From assembly GCF_042754225.1 (NCBI RefSeq), contig NZ_JBHZAH010000006.1:29125-93124 (forward strand): a stretch of DNA of 64,000 bases, given 5' to 3'. Shown piece after piece: positions 17,157-26,297 of the stretch. Every line of letters begins with the position of its first letter. The stretch's first letter is position 1. Both the position numbers and the translations under genes were made by a program. This DNA comes from Rhodococcus_G sp042754225 (GTDB taxonomy: Bacteria; Actinomycetota; Actinomycetes; Mycobacteriales; Mycobacteriaceae). The notes beneath the pieces are model-generated. The model was not told where the DNA came from, did not search any database, and was given only the letters and a program-made list of their open reading frames with translations.

Positions 17157-19343
17157 TCACTTTCCGGGCTCGGGGTCTCGGGGGAGACCCAGGAGCCGCT
17201 CGCCGATGATGTTCAGCTGCACATTGGTGGTGCCGCCGGCAATCGAGAGATTCTGCGAGCTCAGGAACATCCGCGTCGCGGACCTACCCTGGTCGCCGAG
17301 CAGGGCGCGGGGGCCTGCCCAGTCCATCGCGACCTCCCACACCTGCTGGATGTGCTCGACGCCCAGCAGCTTCGCGATCGAGGATTCGGCGCCTGGCTGT
17401 CCGCCGGCAAGGGAGCGCAGGGTGGTGCGCAGCCCGAGCAGGCCACCGGACTGCGCGTCGCACAACACCTTCCCCAGCACGGTCAGCTGCTCGTAGTCCA
17501 GGCAGCTCGGGAGCTCGGCTGCCAGGTCCAGCAGCGCCTCACCACCGGAACCGAGCGAGGAGTCGTTCGACAGTGAGACCCGTTCGTTGGCGAGGGTGGT
17601 GCGGGCCAGTTTCCAACCATCACCCGGCGCCCCGACCAGGCATTCGTCGGGAACGAACACGTCGTCGAAGAACACCTCGTTGAACAGGGCCTCGCCGGTG
17701 ATCTCTCGCAACGGCCGAATGTCGAGGCCGCTGTTCTTGATGTCGACGAGGAAGTAGGACAGGCCCTTGTGCTTGGGGACGTCGGCGTCGGTGCGGGCCA
17801 GGCAGATGCCCCAGTCGGCGGTGCGGGCCATCGACGTCCACACCTTCTGACCGTTGAGCTTCCACCCGCCGTCGACCTTGGTCGCCTTGGTGGACAGGCC
17901 CGCCAGGTCGGAGCCGGCGCCGGGCTCGGAGAACAACTGACACCACACGATCTCGCCCCGCAGCGACGGCGGCACGAACCGCTGCAACTGCTCGTCGTTG
18001 CCGTGCGCGATCAGCGTCGGGATCACCCAGTTGCCGATGATCATGTCGTGCGGGGTGAGCTCCGCTGCCCGTAGTTCCTGCGCGATGACCAGCTGGGTGA
18101 CCGCGTCGGCGCCCTTGCCCCACGGGGTGGGCAGGTGCGGTGCGGTGTAACCGCGCGCGGCCAGGTACGTCTTGCGCTCGGCGCCCTCCAGGTCGAGGGC
18201 GGATGTCAGTTCGGTGCGGACCTCGGCGCGGATCTGCTCGGCTTCCGGCGGCAGGTCGACGCTCAGGACGCGGCGCACGCCCTCGAGCGTGAGGCTCGCG
18301 ACCCGACGCTTCCAGGATGCGGTGGAGCCGAGCAGGATCCGCAGGGACTGTGCCCGCCGCAGGTAGAGGTGGGCGTCGTGTTCCCAGGTGTAGCCGATGC
18401 CACCGAGGATCTGGATGCAATCTTTGGTGACCTGGAACGCGGCCTCGGGCGCGACCGCGGCGGCGACCGCGGCGGCCAGGGATGCCTGTCGGTCCTCGGT
18501 GTCCTCGCCGAGGGCACGGGCGGCGTCCCAGGCTGTGACCCGGGCCTGCTCGGTCTGGGCGAGCATGCGGGCGGCCTTGTGCTTGACACCCTGGAACTGG
18601 CCGATCACTCTGCCGAACTGCTGCCGCACCCGCGCGTAGTCCGCGGCGGTGGCAGTGGCCCAGTCGGCGAGACCGGACGCTTCGGCCGCGAACAGCGTCG
18701 CGGCGATGTCGAGGACCCGCCGCGAATCCAGCGCGAGCACCTCGCCATCGGCGAGGGCGAGGCCGTCCACGGTGATCTCGGCATTGCGGCGCACCACATC
18801 GTGGCTCGGCAGCTCGGTCACCTCGAGGCGGTCGCGGTCGACGAGAACGAACGCGAGGTCGCCGGTGTTGTCGGTGGCGGCGAGCAGGAACCGATCGCCG
18901 ACCTGGCCGCCGAGAACGTGGCTGGACGTGCCGGACAGGGTGACCGCGCCGCCGGCGCGCACCAGCTTCAGCCCGCCAGGCTGAAGGGACACCGCACCGA
19001 ACACGGAACCGTCGGCCAGACCGGCGAGTTCGGTGGTGCGGCCGGCCTCGTGCAGGACCGCCGAGACGATCACGGTCGGCAGGAACGGGCCCGGCACCAT
19101 CGCCCGGCCGAGTTCCTCTGCGACGATGGCGGTTTCGAGCAGCCCGTAGCCGGCGCCGCCGACCCCCTCGGGCAGGTGCAGGCCCAGCAGGCCGAGCTCG
19201 GCGAGCGAACCCCAGAAGGCGGGGCGGGTCTCGCTCTTGGCCTCGACGGCCTCACGGATCACGGTCGGGGTGGCGTGCCGGGCCGCCCATCCGCGCACGG
19301 AATCGCGGAGTTCGCGGTCTTCGTCACTCATTCCAATAGTCAT
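17157..19343 (-). CDS. Fused double acyl-CoA dehydrogenase, FadE6-like
   Basis: A 728-residue protein with two acyl-CoA dehydrogenase units in tandem. The first (about 1-345) has a degenerate flavin motif but keeps QVTKDCIQILGGIGYTWEHD. The second (about 355-728) has the standard WCQLFSEPGAGSDLAGL, the substrate and FAD region, and a C-terminal SIAGGTTNVQLNIIGERLLGLP. This length and double layout match mycobacterial FadE6 (about 731 residues). It should oxidise an acyl-CoA and pass electrons to ETF. The ATG at 19343 has GAGGA six bases upstream; the ATG at 19349 lies too close to that site. It follows the FadD gene on the same strand. Confidence 0.9.
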   Translation of the reverse strand: MTIGMSDEDRELRDSVRGWAARHATPTVIREAVEAKSETRPAFWGSLAELGLLGLHLPEGVGGAGYGLLETAIVAEELGRAMVPGPFLPTVIVSAVLHEAGRTTELAGLADGSVFGAVSLQPGGLKLVRAGGAVTLSGTSSHVLGGQVGDRFLLAATDNTGDLAFVLVDRDRLEVTELPSHDVVRRNAEITVDGLALADGEVLALDSRRVLDIAATLFAAEASGLADWATATAADYARVRQQFGRVIGQFQGVKHKAARMLAQTEQARVTAWDAARALGEDTEDRQASLAAAVAAAVAPEAAFQVTKDCIQILGGIGYTWEHDAHLYLRRAQSLRILLGSTASWKRRVASLTLEGVRRVLSVDLPPEAEQIRAEVRTELTSALDLEGAERKTYLAARGYTAPHLPTPWGKGADAVTQLVIAQELRAAELTPHDMIIGNWVIPTLIAHGNDEQLQRFVPPSLRGEIVWCQLFSEPGAGSDLAGLSTKATKVDGGWKLNGQKVWTSMARTADWGICLARTDADVPKHKGLSYFLVDIKNSGLDIRPLREITGEALFNEVFFDDVFVPDECLVGAPGDGWKLARTTLANERVSLSNDSSLGSGGEALLDLAAELPSCLDYEQLTVLGKVLCDAQSGGLLGLRTTLRSLAGGQPGAESSIAKLLGVEHIQQVWEVAMDWAGPRALLGDQGRSATRMFLSSQNLSIAGGTTNVQLNIIGERLLGLPRDPEPGK

Positions 19344-19393
19344 GAACATTCCTCAGAAATAGGGGGAATCGATGTCGGATGCGCTCCGAGTCG

Positions 19394-21007
19394 TCAGCCG
19401 GCGGCTTCGAGAGTTGCCTTCGCCCAGCGGTAGTCCGCCTTTCCGCTCGGCGAGCGGACGATTTCGGGGACCACCACCACGGTGCGCGGCACCTTGTAGC
19501 CGGCGATGTGTGCGCGGCAGTGCGCGATGAGATCGTCGCGGCCGGGTGCGTCGACGCCGTCGCGGGCCTGGATCACGGCCGAGACCCGCTGGCCGTAGGT
19601 CGGATCGGGGACCCCGGCGACGACCGCATCGAGCACGTCGGGATGAGCCTTGATCGCCTCCTCCACTTCCTCGGCGTACACCTTCTCGCCACCCGTGTTG
19701 ATGCACGAGGAGCCGCGGCCCAGGACCACGATCGAGCCGTCCTCCTCGACGCGGGCGAGGTCACCGAGCACGGACAGGCGGACACCGTCGACCACCGGGA
19801 AAGTCGCAGCGCTCTTCTCCGGATCGCCGAAGTACCCGATCGGGACGTGCCCGACGCGTGCGAGGTAACCGATCTCGTCCGAGCCGGGAATGATCGTCGC
19901 GAAGTCGGCGTCGACGACGCGTACCTTCGGCGACGGCGACATCCGCAGCAGTCCGTCCTCGCTCGCCTTGAGCTCGCCGTCGTTTCCGGACTCGGATGAC
20001 CCGAAACCGTTGCGCAATACCACATTCGGAAGAAGCTCCTGCAGTTGCTCGCGCACGCTGGCCGACCAGAGCGCTCCGCCGGAGCCGATGGCCCACAGCG
20101 AGCTGAGGTCGAAGCGGTCACGGTTCTCGGCGATGGCGTCGGCGAGCGGCCTGGCGATCGCGTCGCCGACGAGCTGAACGCAGCGGAGCTTGTGCTTCTC
20201 GATGAGCCTGAGCGCCTCGACGGGCTCGAACTTGGGCATGAGCACATGCTTGGAGCCCATGAACATGCAGGTGAACAGCGAGTAGGACGCCGCACCGTGC
20301 ATGAGCGGCGCGGTGAGCAGGTAGGACAGCGGGTCCGCGTTGGCGGCCGCGGCGGCCGCCAGTTCGGCACCGGACAGGATCGGTGCCCCCATGAGATTGC
20401 CCCCGCTCAGAGCGGCGAAGTAGAAGTCCTCGTGACGCCACATGACGCCCTTGGGCATGCCGGTGGTGCCACCGGTGTAGATGATGTATCGGTCGTCGCT
20501 GCTGCGCTCGGGGAAGTCCCGGCCGGGTGACTGTTCAGCGACGGCCGTGCTGAAGTCGGCCACCGAAACACCTGCCGCCGCAGCGGCGGCCGAGAGGGCG
20601 GGTCCGGCAGGCTCGCCGATGAGCACGATGTGTCGCAGCGTGGGGCACTTGGGCAGCACCTCGGCGATGACGTCGCTGAACTCGCCGTCCGCGACCACAG
20701 CGGCCAGTTGTGCGTTGTTGTAGAGGTACGTCAGCTCGGCATCGACGTAGCGGTAGTTGACGTTGACCGGGACCGCGCGCACCTTCAGGCACCCGAGCAG
20801 CGACTCGACGTACTCGATGCTGTTGCGGGCGTGGAGTCCGACGTGTTCGCCGGGCTGGATTCCCTGAGCGGCGAGGTGGTGTGCGATCCGGTTCGCGCCG
20901 GCATCGAACTCACCGAACGTGCGAGTGTCGTCGCCGCACACGAGCGCGATCTTGTCTGGAACCCCATCGACGAGCGCTTCGGTGAGATCCGCGAGGTTGA
21001 GTGACAT
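19394..21007 (-). CDS. Fatty-acid/steroid-acid CoA ligase, FadD19-like
   Basis: A 537-residue AMP-forming acyl-CoA synthetase. Core motifs: IIYTGGTTGMPKGVMWRH (ATP loop), GFGSSESGN, a hinge region with GRGSSCINTGGEKVYAEEVE, and SPSGKADYRWAK with the C-terminal catalytic Lys. The ending is typical of the FadD19/FadD17 group that activates steroid side chains and branched acids. The ATG at 21007 has GAAGGA seven bases upstream. It lies between the MFS gene (108 bp upstream) and the double dehydrogenase, so the cluster probably imports and degrades an acid by CoA activation and oxidation. Confidence 0.9.
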   Translation of the reverse strand: MSLNLADLTEALVDGVPDKIALVCGDDTRTFGEFDAGANRIAHHLAAQGIQPGEHVGLHARNSIEYVESLLGCLKVRAVPVNVNYRYVDAELTYLYNNAQLAAVVADGEFSDVIAEVLPKCPTLRHIVLIGEPAGPALSAAAAAAGVSVADFSTAVAEQSPGRDFPERSSDDRYIIYTGGTTGMPKGVMWRHEDFYFAALSGGNLMGAPILSGAELAAAAAANADPLSYLLTAPLMHGAASYSLFTCMFMGSKHVLMPKFEPVEALRLIEKHKLRCVQLVGDAIARPLADAIAENRDRFDLSSLWAIGSGGALWSASVREQLQELLPNVVLRNGFGSSESGNDGELKASEDGLLRMSPSPKVRVVDADFATIIPGSDEIGYLARVGHVPIGYFGDPEKSAATFPVVDGVRLSVLGDLARVEEDGSIVVLGRGSSCINTGGEKVYAEEVEEAIKAHPDVLDAVVAGVPDPTYGQRVSAVIQARDGVDAPGRDDLIAHCRAHIAGYKVPRTVVVVPEIVRSPSGKADYRWAKATLEAAG

Positions 21008-21115
21008 GGCAGGTCCTTCAAGAGTATTCGCACAATGTGGGTGTGTGCGGTGGTGTGACACGGCGAAGCGTGGTGACGGGCAAGGCTCGGCCGGAGAGCG
21101 TTGCGTGGCCGGTCG

Positions 21116-22612
21116 TCACGGAGTGGTCGGAGCAAGGCTGACGGGTTCGACGACACCGGTCGAATCCGGTGGGGTGTCCGGCTGCAGACCGCCCTGCGCA
21201 GGCGTGCGACCGTGCCGCATGATCAGCGCGACGCCCAGGCCCACGACGCCGACGAGGGCGGCGTACAGGTAGCCACGAGTGATCGCGGTGTCGGCGTACA
21301 ACACGGCGTGGGTCTTCGGGTTCACCGCGAGTACGTGGCGTGACATCACCACCCCGGTCAGGGTGGTCGCGATCCCGCCTGCCAGCAGTGAACCCATGCC
21401 ACTGATCGCGTTGCCGATGCCACCCTGCGAGGCAGGCAGCGCGTCCTGAATCAGGTTCGCATTCGACGAGTGCAGGAATCCGACGGCGAAACCCATGATG
21501 GAACTCATGACCGCGACCTGCCACTGGATCGTGAACAGACGTGAACCCAGGAACATCACGACCAGGAACAACACGGCCGCGGTCAACAGCACATATCGTG
21601 CGCCGATCCGCTTGGAGACGATTCCGCCGAGCGGCCCGGCGAACATCGACGCGATGCCGAGCGGGCACGTCCAGATCGCGAATTCCATCGCGGACAGGCC
21701 CGAACCATAGCTGATCCCCGGCAGACCCGAGGGGGTCTGCAACATGGTCGGGATCAGGAGAGAATGGGCGCTCATCATGTAGGCGATACAGGCCACCGCG
21801 AGCACGGTCGGACCGAACCTTCTGCCGAACAAGACGTTGAGGTCGATCAGGGGGCTGGGTGCAAAGCGTTGCCACACAACGAATCCCACCAGCATCGCGG
21901 CGCCACCGATGAGTGCGGCGAGGGTCAGGGTATCGGTCCACCCGGCTCGGGCGCCCCTGGTGATGCCGACGAGCACGATGCCGATCCCCGGACCGAGCAG
22001 GACGACCCCGAGGTAGTCCAGCGGCCGGTCCACGCGGATCGGGCTCTCCGGAACGATCAGTGCGTAGAAGGGGATCAGGACGGCCACGTAGGCCGCCATG
22101 AACCAGAAGATTCCCTGGTATCCGGTGTGGTCGATGAGCCAGCCGGCGATGAACGGACTCGCGATCGCCGACATCCCGATCCCTGTGACCGCAGCGCCGA
22201 GGGCGATCGGCACGACGTCACGAGGAATGATGTCACGGATCAGGCCATAGGAGATCGTGACGATTCCCATCAAGGAGCCCTGCAGGATTCGTCCGGCCAT
22301 CAACATGGCGAACGAAGTCGCCAACGCGCACAACACACTTCCCGCGATGAAGAACACGGCAAGCGACAGAATCACCCGCTTCTTGCCCCATTTGTCCGCG
22401 GCCTTACCGACGAGCGGCATCACGGTGCCGCCCGCGAGCGTCACGATCGAGACGACCCACGCGATGTTCAGGGTCTGGAAGGCGGGTGCCATGTGTGGCA
22501 ATGCCGGGAGAACCATGAGGATCTCGAATGTGGCGATCTCCGACAGCAGGATGATGACGCCGAGCACGGTGAGGATGCGGCCCCGGCTCATGGATGCGAC
22601 TTGTGACTCCAC
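21116..22612 (-). CDS. MFS transporter (14-helix drug/solute type)
   Basis: A 498-residue major-facilitator permease. It has about 14 membrane helices and the loop 2-3 motif GKAADKWGKKRVIL. Motif C is only loosely kept (GAAVTGIGMSAIASPFIAGWL). The substrate is unknown. I chose the GTG at 22612, just 4 nt after the stop of the dioxygenase gene, as a coupled start; the ATG at 22591 is nearly as likely. In context it may import the substrate handled by TauD, FadD and FadE6-like proteins, or export a product. Confidence 0.87.
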   Translation of the reverse strand: MESQVASMSRGRILTVLGVIILLSEIATFEILMVLPALPHMAPAFQTLNIAWVVSIVTLAGGTVMPLVGKAADKWGKKRVILSLAVFFIAGSVLCALATSFAMLMAGRILQGSLMGIVTISYGLIRDIIPRDVVPIALGAAVTGIGMSAIASPFIAGWLIDHTGYQGIFWFMAAYVAVLIPFYALIVPESPIRVDRPLDYLGVVLLGPGIGIVLVGITRGARAGWTDTLTLAALIGGAAMLVGFVVWQRFAPSPLIDLNVLFGRRFGPTVLAVACIAYMMSAHSLLIPTMLQTPSGLPGISYGSGLSAMEFAIWTCPLGIASMFAGPLGGIVSKRIGARYVLLTAAVLFLVVMFLGSRLFTIQWQVAVMSSIMGFAVGFLHSSNANLIQDALPASQGGIGNAISGMGSLLAGGIATTLTGVVMSRHVLAVNPKTHAVLYADTAITRGYLYAALVGVVGLGVALIMRHGRTPAQGGLQPDTPPDSTGVVEPVSLAPTTP

Positions 22613-22616
22613 CCGT

Positions 22617-23579
22617 TCACATCCGATCGCTCGGACCGGGCACGCCCACGGGGGTGTCGCCGACGATCGAGATACGCTCCATGACCCGGCGAGCCGGGAA
22701 GTAGTCGCTTGCTGCGTAGTGCTGGCAGGATCTGTTGTCCCAGAAGGCGATCGTGTCCTTCTGCCACCGCAGACGAACCTGGAACTCGGGACGCTGGACG
22801 TGTCGGTACAGCAGTCGGAGGAGTTCGTTCGACTCATCCTCCGAGATGCCCAGAATCCGCTGTGTGAAGGCGGAATTGACGAACAGCACGCGCCGGCCCG
22901 ACTCGGGGATCACCCGCACCACGGGGTGGATAGCTGGCGGAAAGTGCGGGCGGAGCTGCGCCACCGCCTCCTCCGGCATCCTGATCCCGAACGATTGCAT
23001 CCAGTCGTGTTCGGCCTCGAGGCCGTCGATCCGGGCCCGGATGTCCTCCGGGAGCAGGTCGTAGGCGGCGCCGGTGTCCGCCCACAGCGTGTCGCCGCCA
23101 ACGGAGGGAATCTCGACGGCGCGCAGAACAGCTGCATACGAAGGGAACTCGTGCCAGGTGACGTCGTTGTGCCAGACGTTCTCCACTCCGACCGACATCG
23201 CGTCCTTGGCCAGGGTGGCCACATCGGCGTCGCTCTGGCCGGGCTGGGTGTACTTGAAGAACGGGTGCTGCTCCAACTCACCCCACCGTGCCGCGAAGTC
23301 TCGGTGCTCGCTGCGATCGATGTCCTGGTCGCGGAAGAACAGGACCTTCCATTCCAGCAGTGCGCGACGCAGCTCGGCGAGCACCTCGTCGGAGAGGTCG
23401 CCGCTCAGCCTGATCCCCGAGATCTCCGCACCGATGGTCGGTGTGTGCGGCGTGAGCGTGAACAGTTGGTACGGACGCTCTTCCAGGGTCTCCGGCATTC
23501 TCGTGGCAACGAGTGGGCCGTAGGCCGCGAGCGGATCGGTGGGAGTGGGGACGGCGGTGACGGGAAGTGCATAGGTCAT
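22617..23579 (-). CDS. TauD/TfdA-family Fe(II)/2-oxoglutarate dioxygenase
   Basis: A 320-residue non-haem iron dioxygenase that couples 2-oxoglutarate decarboxylation to hydroxylation of an unknown substrate. The iron triad is visible as WHNDVTWHEFP (His-x-Asp) and the late FWDNRSCQHYA (His). A downstream DYFPARRVMERI supplies the Arg for 2-oxoglutarate. FFRDQDIDRSEH is the family's N-terminal mark. Its ATG overlaps the TetR stop as ATGA, so it is co-translated with its likely regulator. Confidence 0.9.
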   Translation of the reverse strand: MTYALPVTAVPTPTDPLAAYGPLVATRMPETLEERPYQLFTLTPHTPTIGAEISGIRLSGDLSDEVLAELRRALLEWKVLFFRDQDIDRSEHRDFAARWGELEQHPFFKYTQPGQSDADVATLAKDAMSVGVENVWHNDVTWHEFPSYAAVLRAVEIPSVGGDTLWADTGAAYDLLPEDIRARIDGLEAEHDWMQSFGIRMPEEAVAQLRPHFPPAIHPVVRVIPESGRRVLFVNSAFTQRILGISEDESNELLRLLYRHVQRPEFQVRLRWQKDTIAFWDNRSCQHYAASDYFPARRVMERISIVGDTPVGVPGPSDRM

Positions 23580-24208
23580 GGACTGACTCCTTGGGTTCCG
23601 GTATCTGTGCTGGGTGAGGTCTCGAGGATGGCGACGCAGCTGTCGATGAGATCGGTGACAGTCGCCCTTCGCTGGTCTGCCGTGCGGTCGCTGCTCTCGT
23701 ACGCGGCGAGAACGGAAATGCTGAACACGACCACGTTCACGGCGCGCCACTCCGCGGTCTCGTGCGGTGCCAGGCAGGCGTCGACCATCAATTGATGTAC
23801 GCGCCGGTAGCTTTCCGAACTCAGGTGTTGCTTGATCAGATCTGCCAGTGCGGGGTCGAACAGCGCCTGGACCAGGAACCGGGCATACCGGCTTCCGGGA
23901 CGGCTCAGCGTCTCGGAAGCCAGCGGCCACACCATCGCCTCCGCGGCCTGCCGCGCGGTCAGCGGGGTTCCGTGGCCCTCCATCTCGTCGAGTAGTGCCT
24001 GCCGCCGTGCATTCACGGCCGACCCGCGCGCCTCGATCACGGCCCCGATCAGTCCCTCCCGGGACCCGAAGTGGTACTTCGCCGCCGACTTGTTCGATTG
24101 TCCAGCCGCGATCTGGACGTCCTTGAGCGTCAGTGCGGGCATTCCCTTTTCGGCGACGATCTGTTCGGCTGCATCAATCATGGCCTCGCGCGATGTGGTC
24201 CTGGTCAC
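23576..24208 (-). CDS. TetR-family regulator of the TauD-MFS cluster
   Basis: A 210-residue TetR protein. The N-terminal helix-turn-helix spans about residues 8-52 (AMIDAAEQIVAEKGMPALTLKDV, then KSAAKYHFGSREGLI), followed by a ligand-binding domain of about 150 residues. It begins with GTG at 24208 and ends inside the TauD start. A perfect inverted repeat 12 bp before its start is the likely operator, so it probably represses its own operon until a pathway acid or CoA ester binds. Confidence 0.9.
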   Translation of the reverse strand: MTRTTSREAMIDAAEQIVAEKGMPALTLKDVQIAAGQSNKSAAKYHFGSREGLIGAVIEARGSAVNARRQALLDEMEGHGTPLTARQAAEAMVWPLASETLSRPGSRYARFLVQALFDPALADLIKQHLSSESYRRVHQLMVDACLAPHETAEWRAVNVVVFSISVLAAYESSDRTADQRRATVTDLIDSCVAILETSPSTDTGTQGVSP

Positions 24209-24219
24209 AAGAGCCAGAT

Positions 24220-24235
24220 TAAGGCCGCAGCCTTA
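24220..24235. promoter_or_regulatory. TetR operator
   Basis: TAAGGCCGCAGCCTTA is a perfect inverted repeat (6-bp arms, 4-bp centre) located 12-27 bp upstream of the TetR start. An outer pair CACAAG/CTTGTG flanks it unevenly. It is the only strong dyad in the gap. Confidence 0.65.
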
Positions 24236-24262
24236 CTTGTGTCAATGCCGAACTCGAGACGC

Positions 24263-25816
24263 TCAGGTGATCGCCTTCCCGCAGTTGGGGCAGAACTTCT
24301 CGTTCGGATGATGTTCGGCTCCGCACGAGGCGCAGAAGTGCGGCTCCTGCTTTGCCGCTTCGGGGGTTGCCCCCGCTTCGTTCGGAGGCGCGGGGGCCGT
24401 CGTCGAGGCGGCGGCGCCAGCTTCGGGACTTTCGGGTCCGGCCTCCGTGGACGGCTGTCCACCGCCCTCGCCGGGTGCGTGGGCGGACGGGCCGTCGGTG
24501 AACTGTGCGGTGGTCGCAGCCGCGGCGCCGGTCGGTGGCGGCGCACTGGGAGTGGGCGGTACGCCGGGAGTGGGCGGCGGGCCGGGAGTGGGCGGTACGC
24601 CGGGAGTGGGCTGCGGGCCGGGACCCCCAGCGGTTGCCGTGGCGCTGCGACGACTGCGGATCACCATGGCGGCGGCGCCGGCGACGAGTACCGCCGCGAG
24701 GCCGGCGAGGGCGTACCACTTGACGTTCGAGCTGGACGACGTCGACGTGTCGCCGTACTTCTCCCGGTTGTTCACCGCGTTCGTCTTGTAGTCGGCGGCA
24801 CCCGGATAGTCGGGCGACAGCGACATGGCGTCGTCGAAGTCCGCGATCGCGTCGGAGTAGTTGCCGGCGTAGAAGTTGTCTAGTCCGCTCCGATATGCGT
24901 GATCGGCCGGGCCCAGTTCCGAAGTGACGTTCTTGCCGGACATGAGTTCGGCGAGACCGCTGGAGGGTGCGATGAAGTTGAACGCCTGCTGTTCCCCCTT
25001 CGGGCCGAAGCTGTTCACTCCGAGCACCTTGCCGTCGAGTGCGATGGTCGGGCCACCGCTCATCCCCGGGGAGAGTGCCGCATCGATCTCGTAGACGGGC
25101 ATGGTGTCCTGGGTCGACTTCTTGCTGATCTTGCCGCTCTTGTTGGTCGGGTCCAAGGTCACGTCGGTGACCTTGTCAGTGCTGCCGGGGTAGCCGACCG
25201 CCAGAATCGGCGTGCCGATGGAGACGTCGGCGTCCGTGCCCAGTTCGGAGGACGGCAGGTTGGACTTCTGCACCTTCAGCAGGGCCACGTCGCCCTTGCC
25301 GGGTGCCCGCACGTCGGAGACTTCGGCGGGGAGGGTGGTGCCTTTGCCGGTGCCGTAGGTCACCGTGATCGTCATCTCCGGGTCGGAACCGCCGGTCTCG
25401 CCCTCGACTCGGTCGTTGGCGAGCACGGTCTTGTACAGCTGGTCCGGGTTCACCGTCGGATCCTTCTTGGCCTCCTCGTTCACGGCCTCCTGGATGATCG
25501 CCTCGCGTGAGCCGCCGGCGCAGTGACCGGCCGTGCCTACCCAGCCATCGGGGTTGACGACGAAGCCGGTGCAACGCCAGCCGGTCAGGTACGGGCCGAA
25601 GACACTCCCGTTGGGAGCGCGGATCCAGCCCTTGGCGGACGCGTCGAGGTAGACGACCGCCGGACGGATGAGGGCGGCGGCCTTCTCTTCCGGGTTCACC
25701 TGGGGCTGCTGAGAAGGTGTGGTGTCGCTGAGAGCGGCGCCCGGTAGTGCGATGAACAACGCCGTGGGTAGGACGGCAAGCGCGGCGCATCTCGAGCGCC
25801 ATCGACGATTGGACAT
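24263..25816 (-). CDS. Secreted-domain trypsin-like protease with TM helix and cytoplasmic zinc ribbon
   Basis: A 517-residue membrane protease. A signal peptide (about 1-30) leads to a chymotrypsin-fold domain with TAGHC (His), GKGDVALLKV (Asp) and SPGMSGGPT (Ser), so the triad is complete. A TPR-like helical hairpin follows (about 300-345: YRSGLDNFYAGNYSDAIADF). Then come a membrane helix (about 362-382), a Pro-rich linker made by an 18-bp DNA repeat, an acidic region, and a C-terminal zinc ribbon CASCG...CPNCG. This places the protease outside and the zinc ribbon in the cytoplasm, a layout suited to signal transfer. No partner is evident nearby. Confidence 0.85.
   Translation of the reverse strand: MSNRRWRSRCAALAVLPTALFIALPGAALSDTTPSQQPQVNPEEKAAALIRPAVVYLDASAKGWIRAPNGSVFGPYLTGWRCTGFVVNPDGWVGTAGHCAGGSREAIIQEAVNEEAKKDPTVNPDQLYKTVLANDRVEGETGGSDPEMTITVTYGTGKGTTLPAEVSDVRAPGKGDVALLKVQKSNLPSSELGTDADVSIGTPILAVGYPGSTDKVTDVTLDPTNKSGKISKKSTQDTMPVYEIDAALSPGMSGGPTIALDGKVLGVNSFGPKGEQQAFNFIAPSSGLAELMSGKNVTSELGPADHAYRSGLDNFYAGNYSDAIADFDDAMSLSPDYPGAADYKTNAVNNREKYGDTSTSSSSNVKWYALAGLAAVLVAGAAAMVIRSRRSATATAGGPGPQPTPGVPPTPGPPPTPGVPPTPSAPPPTGAAAATTAQFTDGPSAHAPGEGGGQPSTEAGPESPEAGAAASTTAPAPPNEAGATPEAAKQEPHFCASCGAEHHPNEKFCPNCGKAIT
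24548..24619. repeat. 18-bp tandem repeat coding a Pro-rich linker
   Basis: Four units of GGGAGTGGGCGGTACGCC or close variants, in frame in the membrane protease gene. On the coding strand they give GVPPTP/GPPPTP repeats. Confidence 0.8.
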
Positions 25817-26297
25817 GACGGACTCCGTCCAGCGGGGGAGGTGGTCGATCAGCCGAACTCGGGTGGTGTGGTCCGAGAGGTGATTGCGGCAGGCTGCGAG
25901 GCATCGGCGTTCGGCTGGTCCATCGAATCGGCTGGGCCCGAGTGGCCTCCAGCGACCTCTCTCTACGATTCTGTACCCAGAGCGATCACCCCGACATCTC
26001 GACAGTCCCAGCGGGTGCGTGCGATCGAATGATTCTGGCGTAATGCGTTGTACCGCAGTGGGTTACGGCATTCGAAAATTCGCAACGTGCAATCGCGTCA
26101 TCAGCCGGAAATACGCACTCCACACCGGTGACCCGTTGGTCTGTTGTGCTGAGTCTACTTCGCCGAGGCGCGAAGCGCACCGATCCTTCGCTGTCCGAAG
26201 CATCGAACGAGACGAGCCGCAGCCGGCGCGGCAGAATCGTGAATTGCGTTGATTCCGAAGCATTCTCCCGGGCCTGTGATCAGTCGATCGTCCCGCG
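25817..26297. other. 481-bp intergenic region with no supported gene
   Basis: No open frame here has convincing codon use. About 26,000-26,150 is visibly richer in A and T than the surrounding DNA. It contains the promoter of the membrane protease at its left end and the 3' side of the serine hydrolase at its right. It could be a decayed insertion or gene remnant. Confidence 0.5.

Noticed and set aside
22612..22837. N-terminal extension of the MFS gene
   Set aside because: It would overlap the TauD coding region on the same strand and adds a Ser/Arg-rich stretch unlike an MFS start.
15806..24208. Complete cholesterol catabolism cluster
   Set aside because: FadD19-like, thiolase and FadE6-like proteins are suggestive, but no ring-degrading, Mce or KstR genes are present.
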